Shown here piece after piece: positions 41,852 through 50,391 of a stretch of 64,000 nt of DNA. The notes beneath the pieces are model-generated. The model did not search any database. It saw nothing but the letters and a program-made list of their open reading frames with translations, and was not told the origin of the DNA. The first letter of the stretch is position 1. Every line of letters starts with the position of its first letter. Origin of the DNA: Rhizobium sp. BK650 (GTDB lineage Bacteria > Pseudomonadota > Alphaproteobacteria > Rhizobiales > Rhizobiaceae); contig NZ_JACIBK010000007.1 in the NCBI RefSeq assembly GCF_014195325.1, forward strand, positions 62,001 through 126,000, read 5' to 3'. The translations under genes were made by a program, and so were the position numbers.

Positions 41852-42892
41852 TCACGCGGCGGGTTCGTAGGGTATCTTAATATCCGTCGAGCCTAGCATC
41901 CATTCGGGAATGGGAAGCCCCTTGGATGACAGGAAATCCGGATTGAAGAGCTTGGACTGATAGCGATTACCATAGTCGCAGAGGATCGTCACAATCGTAT
42001 GGCCGGGGCCGAGATCCTGGGCGAGGCGCACTGCGCCGGCAATGTTAATGGCCGTGGAGCCGCCAAGGCAAAGTCCCTCATGCTCTACCAGGTCGAAGAG
42101 GTAGGGAAGCGACTCGGCATCGGTGACGTGATAGGAAAAATCGGGCGTGAAGCCCTCGAGATTGGCGGTGATACGTCCCTGACCGATTCCTTCGGTGATC
42201 GACGAGCCCTCGGACTTCAAGGCGCCATTCTTGTAGAACTCGTAGAGCGCCGCACCCTCGGGATCGGCAATGCCGATCTTGATGTCCTTGTTGAAGCTCT
42301 TGAGACCTGCGGCGACACCGGCAAGCGTACCGCCCGAGCCGACCGAGCAGACAAAGCCGTCGACCTTGCCGTCCGTATCCTTCCAGATCTCGGGTGCGGT
42401 GGTTTCGATATGCGCCTGCCGGTTCGCGACATTGTCGAATTGGTTGGCCCAGATCGCGCCGTTCGGCTCGCTCTTGGCAAGCTGCTCGGCAAGACGGCCC
42501 GAAACCTTCACGTAGTTGTTCGGGTTCTTGTAGGGAACGGCTGGAACTTCCACGAGCTCGGCACCGAGCAGCCGCAGCGCATCTTTCTTTTCCTGGCTCT
42601 GCGTTTCCGGGATGACGATCACGGTGCGATAGCCGAGCGCCTTGGCCACGACCGTCAGGCCGATGCCGGTATTGCCCGCCGTGCCCTCGACGATGACGCC
42701 ACCGGGCTTGAGCAGCCCCTTCTTCTCGGCATCACGGATGATGTAGAGCGCCGCTCGGTCCTTCACCGATTGTCCGGGGTTCAGGAACTCGGCCTTGCCG
42801 AGAATGGTGCAGCCGGTCGCCTCGGACACACCCTTGAGCTTGATGAGGGGCGTATTGCCGATAGCCTCGATTACGGAGGGGTGGAAGGTCAT
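41852..42892 (-). CDS. cysK: Cysteine synthase, PLP-dependent
   Basis: This 346-residue enzyme makes cysteine from O-acetylserine (or a related donor) and sulfide. AIGNTPLIKLKGVSEATGCT opens it, LNPGQSVKDRAALYII carries the PLP lysine (SVKDR), VEGTAGNTGIGL is the Asn loop, and VGSGGTLAGVAAGL binds phosphate. ILCDYGNRYQSKLFN near the end is typical of the longer CysK2-like branch of alphaproteobacteria, about 30 residues longer than enteric CysK. It heads the operon cysK-alaX-sseA-GNAT and diverges from the ChrR-like gene. Confidence 0.94.
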   Translation of the reverse strand: MTFHPSVIEAIGNTPLIKLKGVSEATGCTILGKAEFLNPGQSVKDRAALYIIRDAEKKGLLKPGGVIVEGTAGNTGIGLTVVAKALGYRTVIVIPETQSQEKKDALRLLGAELVEVPAVPYKNPNNYVKVSGRLAEQLAKSEPNGAIWANQFDNVANRQAHIETTAPEIWKDTDGKVDGFVCSVGSGGTLAGVAAGLKSFNKDIKIGIADPEGAALYEFYKNGALKSEGSSITEGIGQGRITANLEGFTPDFSYHVTDAESLPYLFDLVEHEGLCLGGSTAINIAGAVRLAQDLGPGHTIVTILCDYGNRYQSKLFNPDFLSSKGLPIPEWMLGSTDIKIPYEPAA

Positions 42893-43035
42893 GGAATCTG
42901 CCTCGTTTACGCATAGTTTAAGAACGGTCTTTTCCGTTCACAAGGCGGCGTTGGCAAGAAATCCTATTCCATGCCTCTGGAGGCCACGATAAAATTAGAC
43001 TTCGATTTTCTGCCGTTCGTTGTCCACGCAAGCAG

Positions 43036-43063
43036 TGATCCGAAGGTTGACTTTTGGCGTATG
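43036..43063 (+). promoter_or_regulatory. Candidate ChrR-class ECF sigma promoter before the chrR-like gene
   Basis: TGATCC at 43036-43041 is followed by exactly 18 bases and then TATG at 43060. As I recall, the RpoE-ChrR promoters of Rhodobacter read TGATCC-N18-TA. The same arrangement stands before phrB (49682-49712). It lies 37 bases before the chosen GTG at 43100. Confidence 0.6.
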
Positions 43064-43099
43064 GATGACGACAAAGCGAGCGCGGGCGCAGGACAAGGC

Positions 43100-43759
43100 G
43101 TGACCGAAACCGACATGGTTCACGAGCATATCGATACGATCGATGCATTGATGGCGCATTATGTTGCCGGCTCCCTTCCGGAGCCGGTCCGCGCGCTCGT
43201 GGAATCCCATCTGGAGATGAAGCCGGACAATCGTGGCCTGGTGGCCGACCTCGAACGGCTGGCGGGAGAGGCCCTGGAAGGCACGCCGGCAAACCCGATC
43301 AGCGACCGCGAAGCCAAGCTTGCGGCAATCTTCGGCTCAAAGGCTCCGGCGTCATTGCCGAAGCCCCCATTGCGCCCGCGGGGAGCTCTTTTTCCGCGCG
43401 CCTTGCGCAATCTCGTCGGTTTCGAGGTCGACCACGTGCCGTGGCGCAAGCGTCTTCCCGGCTTCAAGGAATATGCGACCGATATCGACGGCTGCGAGGT
43501 CAGCCTGATGTGGATACGGCCGGGCCGCGCGCTGCCTGCCCACACGCATCACGGCATGGAATTGATCCTCATCCTCGATGGAGCTTTCCGCGACCAGCGC
43601 GGCCGTTTCGGGCCGGGAGATATCTCGATTGCGGATGCTACGGTCGACCATCGCCCCGTCGCCGAGAAGGACCGACCCTGCATCGCTTTTGCCGTTTCGG
43701 ACGGCCCGGTCAAGCTTACAGGCTCCTTTCGGCAGATCATTGGCGACCTCATCGGCTGA
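43100..43759 (+). CDS. ChrR-like cupin anti-sigma factor lacking the N-terminal Cys pair
   Basis: This 219-residue protein has two parts. Residues 6-60 (HEHIDTIDALMAHYVAGSLP, then ALVESHLEMKPDNRGLVADL) correspond to the zinc anti-sigma domain of ChrR. The expected H-x3-C-x2-C after ALVESHL is replaced: both Cys are absent. Residues 100-215 are the cupin domain with intact ligands in LPAHTHHGMELILILDGAFR and TVDHRP. ChrR holds an ECF sigma factor until singlet oxygen appears. No sigma gene is adjacent, as cysK is upstream. GTG 43100 is chosen because AGGACAAGG precedes it. Without the zinc Cys it may no longer hold sigma, or may act as a second-layer sensor. Confidence 0.75.
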   Translation: MTETDMVHEHIDTIDALMAHYVAGSLPEPVRALVESHLEMKPDNRGLVADLERLAGEALEGTPANPISDREAKLAAIFGSKAPASLPKPPLRPRGALFPRALRNLVGFEVDHVPWRKRLPGFKEYATDIDGCEVSLMWIRPGRALPAHTHHGMELILILDGAFRDQRGRFGPGDISIADATVDHRPVAEKDRPCIAFAVSDGPVKLTGSFRQIIGDLIG

Positions 43760-43855
43760 AAGCAGCCACAATGCTGTGATAGAGCCATTGTCCCGGGAGA
43801 GATGGGTGCCTTCCGGGCTGTGTTCGTATCAAATTGGCAGACCGGAGGAAGTGTC

Positions 43856-44689
43856 ATGCGTAATTTCATCGCCCGCCCGGAGCATGGTATCGTCTGGATT
43901 TCCGGCGCGAGTTCTGGAATAGGCCGAGCGCTGGCGCTGAAGCTCGCAGGCGAGGGATACGGGGTCGCCGTCACCGCCCGCAATCACGAAAAACTGGTGG
44001 AACTGCAGGTCGAGGCATCAGAATTGCCCGGCAGCATCATCGTGCTCGATGGCGATGTGACTGATGCCGAAGACATGGAACATGTCATGGCTTCGATCGA
44101 ATACGAGCATGGGGCGCTTGCCATGGCGATCCTGTGCGCAGGCGTCTATCAGCCCGTCCACTGCGAGAATCTGAACCGAGCCGATTTCGAGAAGACTTTT
44201 GCCGTCAACCTGTCAGGCGTCGTCAATTGCCTCCTGCCGGCAATCCGCCACATGAAGGCGAAGGGTCAGGGACAGGTTGCCATCGTTTCCTCGGTAACCG
44301 GCTACACGGGATTGCCGACCAGCGCCGCCTACGGCGCGACCAAGGCTGCCCTGATCAATATGGCCGAAAGCCTGAAATTCGATCTCGACAAGATCGGCAT
44401 CCGCATCCAGCTCATCAATCCGGGCTTCGTCGATACGCCAGCAACGCGCAAGAATACCTTTCCCATGCCGGCGCTGGTTTCGCCCGAGACGGCGGCCGAG
44501 CGCATTGCGGCGGGCCTCAAGTCTCAGGCTTTTGAGATCACCTTCCCAAAGCGCTTCACTTATGTGCTGAAGTTCCTGCGGCTGTTGCCTTATGGTCTCT
44601 ATTTCGCGTTGATGAACCGCTTTACCGGCTGGCACGAGCGGCCTCTCGACACAGGTCACCGGTCGGCGACTCCGCACCCGGCTGAATGA
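43856..44689 (+). CDS. SDR-family oxidoreductase of the photo-oxidative regulon
   Basis: This is a 277-residue short-chain dehydrogenase. SGASSGIGRALALKLAGEG is the cofactor loop, ILCAGVYQPV is the NAG-type motif, and VSSVTGYTGLPTSAAYGATK holds Ser-Tyr-Lys. NPGFVDTPATRKNTFPMPAL follows, as in classical SDRs. The C-terminal LRLLPYGLYFALMNRFTGW is hydrophobic and may contact membrane or a lipid substrate. A strong GGAGGAAG site precedes the ATG. It stands 96 bases after the ChrR-like gene. SDR genes occur beside cfa and phr in ChrR regulons of other alphaproteobacteria. Confidence 0.88.
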   Translation: MRNFIARPEHGIVWISGASSGIGRALALKLAGEGYGVAVTARNHEKLVELQVEASELPGSIIVLDGDVTDAEDMEHVMASIEYEHGALAMAILCAGVYQPVHCENLNRADFEKTFAVNLSGVVNCLLPAIRHMKAKGQGQVAIVSSVTGYTGLPTSAAYGATKAALINMAESLKFDLDKIGIRIQLINPGFVDTPATRKNTFPMPALVSPETAAERIAAGLKSQAFEITFPKRFTYVLKFLRLLPYGLYFALMNRFTGWHERPLDTGHRSATPHPAE

Positions 44690-45949
44690 TCAGCTGCGCG
44701 AAAAGACCACCTGCCGCACATCAATATTGCGGGCGCGGAAGCCTGCTTCGCAATAGAACAAATAGAATTCCCAGAGCCGTTTGAACCGGTCGTCGAAACC
44801 CATCGGCTTGATCTTGTGCCACACGGACCAGAAGCGTTCGCGCCATTCCGCGAGCGTCCGTGCATAGTCGAGTCCGAAGCCGAAGTCCCTGACCAGTGAC
44901 AGGTCCATCTTCTTGCCGAGCTCGGCAAGGTGATGACGCGTCGGCAGCATACCGCCGGGGAAGACATATTTCTGAATGAAATCCGGATTGCTGCGATATT
45001 GCTCGAAGGCCTCGGGACGAATGGTGATGATCTGCAGCCCTGCCTTGCCGCCGGGCTTCAGGCATTGTTTGAGCTTGGAGAAATAGGCCGGCCAGTATTT
45101 CTCGCCCACGGCCTCGAACATCTCGATGGAAACGATGCGATCATAGACCCCGGTCTCGTCGCGATAGTCCTGGAACCGGAAGTCGACCTTGTCGCCAAGC
45201 CCCGCCTTGCTGATGCGCTCCTGCGCGAAAGTAAGCTGTTCGCGGCTGATCGTGAGCCCTGTCACTCGGCAATTCAGCTGGCTTGCCGCAAACTCGGCGA
45301 AGCCGCCCCAGCCGCAGCCGATTTCCAGAACATGGTCGCCGGGCTTGATGCCGGTCGCTTCGGCCAATGTGCGATATTTGGCGTTCTGCGCCGACAGAAG
45401 ATCATTGGCGCCGGTTGAATAAAGCGCCGAAGAATAGGTCATGCTCGGATCGAGCCATTGCCTGTAGAAGTCGTTGCCGAGGTCGTAATGCGCCGAGATA
45501 TTGCGCCTGGACCCGGCCTTGGTGTTGGCATTCATCCAATGGCGGATGCGCTCGACGAAGCGGCCGACACCACCGGTGCCGTGCGAATAGCTGTGCACGG
45601 CCTCACCATTGACGAGGAAAAACTCAAGGAAGGCTGTGATATCAGGACTATCCCAGTCCCCATCCATATAGGTTTCGGCGACACCGATCGTGCCGCTGGT
45701 CAGAGCCCGGCCGGGAAGGTTCCAGTTCCGGAGCGTAAGCGCTGCGTTGGGCCCGACAGTCTTTCCTTTGACGAGCACCCTGCGCCCATCGGGTAGCGTG
45801 ACGGCGAGCGATCCATGCTGCATGCGCAGCAGCCCCCGAAACGCAAGCTTTGCCTTAAAAGGCAGGCCTTTGACGATGCGTGAGACGTTCTCTGCCGTCA
45901 AAGTCACGACATCCCTGGCAGGCTGATTCCAGTCCTGGGTTTTGGTCAT
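44690..45949 (-). CDS. cfa: Cyclopropane-fatty-acyl-phospholipid synthase family protein
   Basis: This 419-residue SAM-dependent methyltransferase adds a methylene group to double bonds of membrane lipids, or acts on a related lipid in the ChrR regulon. AHYDLGNDFYRQWLDPSMTY then SSALY is the CFA-synthase signature. VLEIGCGWGGFAEFAASQLN binds SAM, and MFEAVGEKYWPAYF and YVFPGGMLPT follow. ATG 45949 has GGAGGAGG before it. An N-terminal domain of about 120 residues precedes the catalytic one, as usual. It is the last gene of the phrB operon, 68 bases after DUF1365, and its stop abuts that of the convergent SDR gene. Confidence 0.93.
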   Translation of the reverse strand: MTKTQDWNQPARDVVTLTAENVSRIVKGLPFKAKLAFRGLLRMQHGSLAVTLPDGRRVLVKGKTVGPNAALTLRNWNLPGRALTSGTIGVAETYMDGDWDSPDITAFLEFFLVNGEAVHSYSHGTGGVGRFVERIRHWMNANTKAGSRRNISAHYDLGNDFYRQWLDPSMTYSSALYSTGANDLLSAQNAKYRTLAEATGIKPGDHVLEIGCGWGGFAEFAASQLNCRVTGLTISREQLTFAQERISKAGLGDKVDFRFQDYRDETGVYDRIVSIEMFEAVGEKYWPAYFSKLKQCLKPGGKAGLQIITIRPEAFEQYRSNPDFIQKYVFPGGMLPTRHHLAELGKKMDLSLVRDFGFGLDYARTLAEWRERFWSVWHKIKPMGFDDRFKRLWEFYLFYCEAGFRARNIDVRQVVFSRS

Positions 45950-46017
45950 CCTCCTCCTCCCGTATTTTCTGGCCGGCCGGGACGCCTGCGCCTCTTCTCC
46001 GGCAATTGGGGCGAACG

Positions 46018-46869
46018 CTAGATTCGTTCCGCAGCTTCTGCAAGCTGGCTTGCCGGCTTCACGCTGACGGGCGGCGGAGGCGCTGGCCGGCGAAAATAGA
46101 CAGCGCCTTTCAGCCACAGGTTCAGTGCCTCCCAATGAATTCCAGCCATGATCTTGATGGTCAGGAAGGGAATGGCCGCAAGAAGATATCCCAGCGTCCG
46201 GCTTGTCAGCGGCTTTTGCTGCCCGCAGAACGTCGCTGCAAGAAGAGGGCCTTCTAAATCGGTCTCCAGTATGCGCCAGCGGATTTCGCGCCCTGGCGGC
46301 AGCATGCGGAAATGATAGCGCATGCCCGTGCCGATGAAGGGAGAGACATAAAGGAGCTTGTCGCAGGTCTGGCGAATGCCGCTTTCTGAGATTTCATCAC
46401 GCTCGACGGGGCAGACATAACTATGCCGCTCACCGAAAGTGTTGCGCACCTCATAGATGAGCGCGGTCAGCACATCCCTGTTGTCGTAGGCATAATAGAC
46501 CGAAAGCGGATTGAAGACGTAACCAAAGATACGCGGATAACAGACGAGCAGGACCTTTGCCGGTCTCTCGACGCAGGCCTCGGCGAGGAGGCGGTCGGCA
46601 TGGGAACGCAGGCTCTCGCCTTCCGCGTGATCCTTCTCATGGAAAGAGACGAGGTTGCCCCTGTTGACCGAAAACAGCGCCGACAGTCTGCCTGCCTCAT
46701 CAAGCCGGTCGAGATCGATAGACATTGAAAAGACCCGATACCGGAAGCGATGGCCGAACGGCTTCATGCGCTGATGCATCACATTGCCCAGATAAAGCAC
46801 GGCCGGCGCGTTTGGCGGAGGGCCGTTTTGCGTCAAGCCGACGCCGTGCCTTGCGAGGAAAACTGTCAT
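46018..46869 (-). CDS. DUF1365-domain protein
   Basis: This is a 283-residue protein. HQRMKPFGHRFRYRVFSMSI, LLVCYPRIFGYVFNPLSVYY and GMRYHFRMLPPGREIRWRIL are hallmarks of DUF1365. This domain is nearly always found next to a FAD amine-oxidase-like protein and a CFA-type methyltransferase, and is thought to act with them on unsaturated lipids; furan fatty acid synthesis has been linked to such clusters in Rhodobacter. A hydrophobic stretch (LGYLLAAIPFLTIKIMAGIH) lies near the C terminus. Its start overlaps the stop of the oxidoreductase gene by 4 bases. Confidence 0.9.
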   Translation of the reverse strand: MTVFLARHGVGLTQNGPPPNAPAVLYLGNVMHQRMKPFGHRFRYRVFSMSIDLDRLDEAGRLSALFSVNRGNLVSFHEKDHAEGESLRSHADRLLAEACVERPAKVLLVCYPRIFGYVFNPLSVYYAYDNRDVLTALIYEVRNTFGERHSYVCPVERDEISESGIRQTCDKLLYVSPFIGTGMRYHFRMLPPGREIRWRILETDLEGPLLAATFCGQQKPLTSRTLGYLLAAIPFLTIKIMAGIHWEALNLWLKGAVYFRRPAPPPPVSVKPASQLAEAAERI

Positions 46870-48203
46870 GCCACCGGTCCCAGTATGGTTTCAGGGGAGG
46901 AGGGCGGGGCGGTCCGCCAGGGCGCGATGCCGCCCAGAGCCTCTGCCGCCGCAAGACCGGAGACGAGTCCATCCTCGTGGAATCCATATCCGGTCCAGGC
47001 GCCTGCGAAATAGCAATTGTTTCTTCCTTGGATGGCAGCGATTGCGCGCTGCGCAGCCATGGAATCCGTCGAAAACTGTGGATGTTCGTAGGTGAATTCC
47101 GCAAACACCTTGCGGCTCTCCGGTTCGCGATCCGGGTTCAGCGTCACGAAAAGCGGGAAGTTCGCATTTATGCCCTGCAGCCTGTTCATCCAGTAGGTCA
47201 CCGCCACACCGGCCTTGCCGTCAGCATGGCTGGAGCGCAGATAGTTCCAAGATGCCCATACCTTGCGCCGCCTCGGCATCAGGCCGGCGTCACGATGCAG
47301 CACCACGCGGTTAGGCTGGTAAGGGACGGCAGCAAGCAATCGCTTTTCCTGATCGGTCGCGTCGATCAGTAGTCGTGCTGCCTGATCGCTGTGGCAGGCG
47401 AAGATCGCCTTATCGAAGAAAGCCTCGCCGCCGGCTTCGTCGATGAGGGTGACGCCGAGCTCCTTACGGACCACTCCGCGCACTCCGCAGCCAAGTCTCA
47501 CCTTGTCGCCCAGCGGTGACAGAAGCCGTTTCAGATAGTTGCGGCTGCCGCCGGTGACGGTGCGCCACTGATGCTGGCGACGGTAGATCAGCCGGTGATT
47601 GTCGAAGAAATTGACGAAATGATCGGCGGGAAATTGCAGCATGCGTGCTGATGGCGTCGACCAGATCGCCGCTGCCATCGGCACCAGATAGTTGTTGGTG
47701 AAACCGGGCGAGAAGCCGCGCCAGTCGAGATAATCGCCGATCGAGCGCGAGGCGAGATGCCCAGCTGCCCGATCTTCCAGACAAGTCCGGTTGAAGCGCA
47801 GGATCTCCCGGATCATCCAGAGAAAGGAGGGGCTCAGCAGATTGCGCTTCTGCGCGAATATCGATGACAGTCCGCCGCCGCTCCACTCCAGCCTGCCCTG
47901 ATCGAGCGACAGGGAAAAGCTCATGTCGCTGGCATGCGTGGCAACGCCCAGGCCCGTAAAGAGGGCGGTCAGATTGGGATAATTGTGCTCGTTATAGACG
48001 ATGAAACCGGTGTCGACTGGAATGCTCAATCCGTCGTAATCGACATCGACCGTTGCCGTATGGCCGCCCGGCCGGACATCCTTCTCGTAGAGCGTCACGT
48101 CGTGGACAGGGTTGAGCGCCCAGGCGGCGGATGCACCCGATATGCCCGACCCTATGACGGCGACCTTGAGGCGGCGCGGCAGCGGAGGAACGTGTGCGTT
48201 CAT
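46866..48203 (-). CDS. FAD-dependent amine-oxidase-like oxidoreductase
   Basis: This is a 445-residue flavoprotein. RLKVAVIGSGISGASAAWAL is the Rossmann loop and VTLYEKDVRPGGHTATVDVD follows. FIVYNEHNYPNLTALFTGLG is typical of the group linked with DUF1365. NRVVLHRDAGLMPRRRKVWA and CYFAGAWTGYGFHEDGLVSG form the FAD/substrate end. It probably desaturates or oxidises a lipid acyl chain in a joint pathway with the DUF1365 and CFA-type proteins. It overlaps both phrB (upstream) and the DUF1365 gene (downstream) by 4 bases. Confidence 0.92.
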   Translation of the reverse strand: MNAHVPPLPRRLKVAVIGSGISGASAAWALNPVHDVTLYEKDVRPGGHTATVDVDYDGLSIPVDTGFIVYNEHNYPNLTALFTGLGVATHASDMSFSLSLDQGRLEWSGGGLSSIFAQKRNLLSPSFLWMIREILRFNRTCLEDRAAGHLASRSIGDYLDWRGFSPGFTNNYLVPMAAAIWSTPSARMLQFPADHFVNFFDNHRLIYRRQHQWRTVTGGSRNYLKRLLSPLGDKVRLGCGVRGVVRKELGVTLIDEAGGEAFFDKAIFACHSDQAARLLIDATDQEKRLLAAVPYQPNRVVLHRDAGLMPRRRKVWASWNYLRSSHADGKAGVAVTYWMNRLQGINANFPLFVTLNPDREPESRKVFAEFTYEHPQFSTDSMAAQRAIAAIQGRNNCYFAGAWTGYGFHEDGLVSGLAAAEALGGIAPWRTAPPSSPETILGPVA

Positions 48204-49654
48204 GCTGCATCCTTTATGGCATTATAGACCTTCAGCGCCCGCCGGCGCGCCGTGGCATGATCGACGATGGGTTGGGGATAGGTTTCGCCAAGCGTGATAC
48301 CGGCTTTTTCAAGCACGCTCGCGGGTGCCTCGAATGGCCGGTGGATATATTTGTCCTCCAGCTTTTCGAGCTCGGGCACGAACTGCCTGATATAGCTGCC
48401 GTCCGCATCGAATTTTTCGCCCTGCAGAACCGGGTTGAAGATGCGGAAGAAGGGAGAGGCATCGGCGCCTGAACCTGCTACCCATTGCCAGCTGGCCGCA
48501 TTGTTGGCCGGGTCCGCATCGACGAGCGTGTCGCGGAACCAGGCTTCGCCTCGACGCCAGTCAACCAGAAGGTCCTTGATGAGAAACGAAGCTGTGATCA
48601 TCCGGACGCGGTTATGCATCCAGCCATGGCGCCAAAGCTGGCGCATACCTGCGTCGATGATGGGATAGCCCGTCTGGCCGTTGCACCAGGCATGGAATCC
48701 ATCCTCATCCTGTCGCCAGCAGAAACCGTCGAAACTGTCGTTCCAGTTGGCGCTTGCAAGTTTGGGAAAATGGAAGAGCAGGTGGTAGGAAAACTCCCGC
48801 CATGCCAGTTCCTTGCGAAAGCGTCCGATATCGTCGGATGGGATGCTGCGGGAAAGACCCTTTGTCGCCTCCCAGATACGCGCTGGCGAAATCTCGCCGA
48901 GTGCCAGATGCGGAGAGAGCAGGGACGTTCCTGCCCTGCCGGGGAAATCTCGATCAGCCGAATAACCTGAAAGACCGTTTTCGATGAACTCCTGGAGCTT
49001 TTGCTGGGCAGCCGCTTCGCCTGGCGTCCACATCTCGGGGAAGGACTTCGCCCAGTTCGGCTTGTATGGGAGAAACTTGAATGAGGCGAGTGTTTCCGAC
49101 ACGGGAACCTCTTTGGGGAAGCGGAAATGTTGAGGCATGTCGACAGGCGCTTCGGGCTCTCCATTTTGTTCGAGTGCCTGCCAAAACGGCGTATAGACGC
49201 GATAGGGCGTGCCGCCTGATGTCTTGAGTTTCGTCGGTTCATGCAGGAGCTGGCCGCCGAAGCTGCGCACCTCGATTGCGTGCTTTTCGAGTTCATGCTT
49301 GAGGCGCGCGTCGGTTGCTACGCCGGGCGGATCGTAACGACGGTTCCAGAATACCGTTTCCGCACAGCTTCTCCTGATAATGTCGCCCAGCGCGTTTCGG
49401 GCATGGCCGCTGGCTAGGACGAGCTTGCCGCCACGTTGTCTGAGGGCGCCATCGAGCGCATGCAGCGAATGGTGCAGCCACCAGGCCTGCGCAGAGCCGA
49501 GCGGACAGTTGCCGTCTTCGCCATGTTCGTGAATATAAAGCGGAATGATCGGCCGCCCCGATGCGCACGCCGCATGAAGAGCCCTGTTGTCGTCAAGGCG
49601 TAGATCCTTGCGAAACCAGATGATTACCGGCCTTGTACCAATATCCCGTACCAA
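48200..49654 (-). CDS. phrB: Deoxyribodipyrimidine photolyase
   Basis: This 484-residue class I photolyase repairs UV pyrimidine dimers in DNA with blue light. PVIIWFRKDLRLDDNRALHA is the antenna-domain start. RTGYPIIDAGM-type text (NGQTGYPIIDAGMRQLWRHG) with WMHNRVRMITASFLIKDLLV is the FAD domain, and WQWVAGSGADASPFFRIFNP is the family signature. Its start is TTG at 49654, supported by GGGAG 8 bases upstream. No ATG is available before the conserved text. It heads the operon phrB-FAD oxidoreductase-DUF1365-cfa. The promoter at 49682-49712 is of the ChrR sigma type. Confidence 0.95.
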   Translation of the reverse strand: MVRDIGTRPVIIWFRKDLRLDDNRALHAACASGRPIIPLYIHEHGEDGNCPLGSAQAWWLHHSLHALDGALRQRGGKLVLASGHARNALGDIIRRSCAETVFWNRRYDPPGVATDARLKHELEKHAIEVRSFGGQLLHEPTKLKTSGGTPYRVYTPFWQALEQNGEPEAPVDMPQHFRFPKEVPVSETLASFKFLPYKPNWAKSFPEMWTPGEAAAQQKLQEFIENGLSGYSADRDFPGRAGTSLLSPHLALGEISPARIWEATKGLSRSIPSDDIGRFRKELAWREFSYHLLFHFPKLASANWNDSFDGFCWRQDEDGFHAWCNGQTGYPIIDAGMRQLWRHGWMHNRVRMITASFLIKDLLVDWRRGEAWFRDTLVDADPANNAASWQWVAGSGADASPFFRIFNPVLQGEKFDADGSYIRQFVPELEKLEDKYIHRPFEAPASVLEKAGITLGETYPQPIVDHATARRRALKVYNAIKDAA

Positions 49655-49681
49655 TGGTTACTCCCTGTCCTGCCTCTCCAG

Positions 49682-49712
49682 TCTGTTACGGAACTACGAG
49701 GCAATCGGATCA
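49682..49712 (-). promoter_or_regulatory. Candidate ChrR-class ECF sigma promoter of the phrB operon
   Basis: On the minus strand, TGATCC (49712-49707) is followed by 18 bases and TAACAG (from 49688). This matches the TGATCC-N18-TA form. Transcription would start about 15-20 bases before the TTG start of phrB. The same spacing occurs before the chrR-like gene. Confidence 0.68.
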
Positions 49713-49733
49713 GGAGTTTCACGAGGCACGCAT

Positions 49734-49757
49734 GAAAAAGGCCGGTCAAACCGGCCT
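49734..49757 (-). terminator. Rho-independent terminator, minus strand
   Basis: AGGCCGGT (49739-49746) pairs with ACCGGCCT (49750-49757) around CAA. On the minus strand it is followed by TTTTTC. It ends the 107-aa secreted-protein transcript and insulates the phrB promoter. Confidence 0.85.
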
Positions 49758-49783
49758 CTCTCGATGACCAGGTCTTTGCCCGA

Positions 49784-50107
49784 TCAGTTGTCGTGTTCGC
49801 GGCACGCCTCGCTGATGGAAGCACCGCTTTCACCGCCGCGGGTATCAACGCCGGTGTTCTGCTGCGGCATTCCGGGGCAATCGATGGCCTGACCGCCAAT
49901 GCTCTGTGTCGTAGTCGGGTCTACAGGGCTTACAGGTACCGGATGAATACCATTGCTGTCACTCGTATAATCCGACGAGTAATTGCCCGAGCCTGCGTCC
50001 GTGGAGCCGCCATTGGTCGGGCCGACAGTATCGGGATTGGACTGGGCAAATGCCGCCGACGCCATGCCGATGGCAAGCAAGGAAGCGGCGATGAGGGATT
50101 TACGCAT
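49784..50107 (-). CDS. Small secreted protein, 107 aa
   Basis: A clear signal peptide, MRKSLIAASLLAIGMASAAF, is cleaved near FAQS. The mature part is Ser/Gly/Asp/Thr-rich and probably unstructured (TNGGSTDAGSGNYSSDYTSD), with two Cys at CPGM and EACREHDN that could form one disulfide. No family is recognised; similar low-complexity periplasmic proteins are common in rhizobia. It has a terminator 27 bases after the stop and GGAGGATAGC upstream of the ATG. It is monocistronic. Confidence 0.75.
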   Translation of the reverse strand: MRKSLIAASLLAIGMASAAFAQSNPDTVGPTNGGSTDAGSGNYSSDYTSDSNGIHPVPVSPVDPTTTQSIGGQAIDCPGMPQQNTGVDTRGGESGASISEACREHDN

Positions 50108-50391
50108 GGGAGCTATCCTCCTTCGATTTTCATCTTTGGTGACATTCCCCTAACCCACGAGGCGATTGCTTGTTCCGAAATTTAATCGGAGCGGTTGAGA
50201 CAACGAGCATGTCCTCCGCTACACTCACCTATTCGGTGAGTGGCTACTTCTGATCCCGCGATGGATTTTCCAGCTTTCTCTGGGCTTTTGGAGCTTCATT
50301 TCTTTAGTCCATAATATTTATGGATAATTCTGACGCAGATGCATCGCGGCAGGTTGCCGCGCATCCGCCAGGAGATAGCCAGGAGATAACA

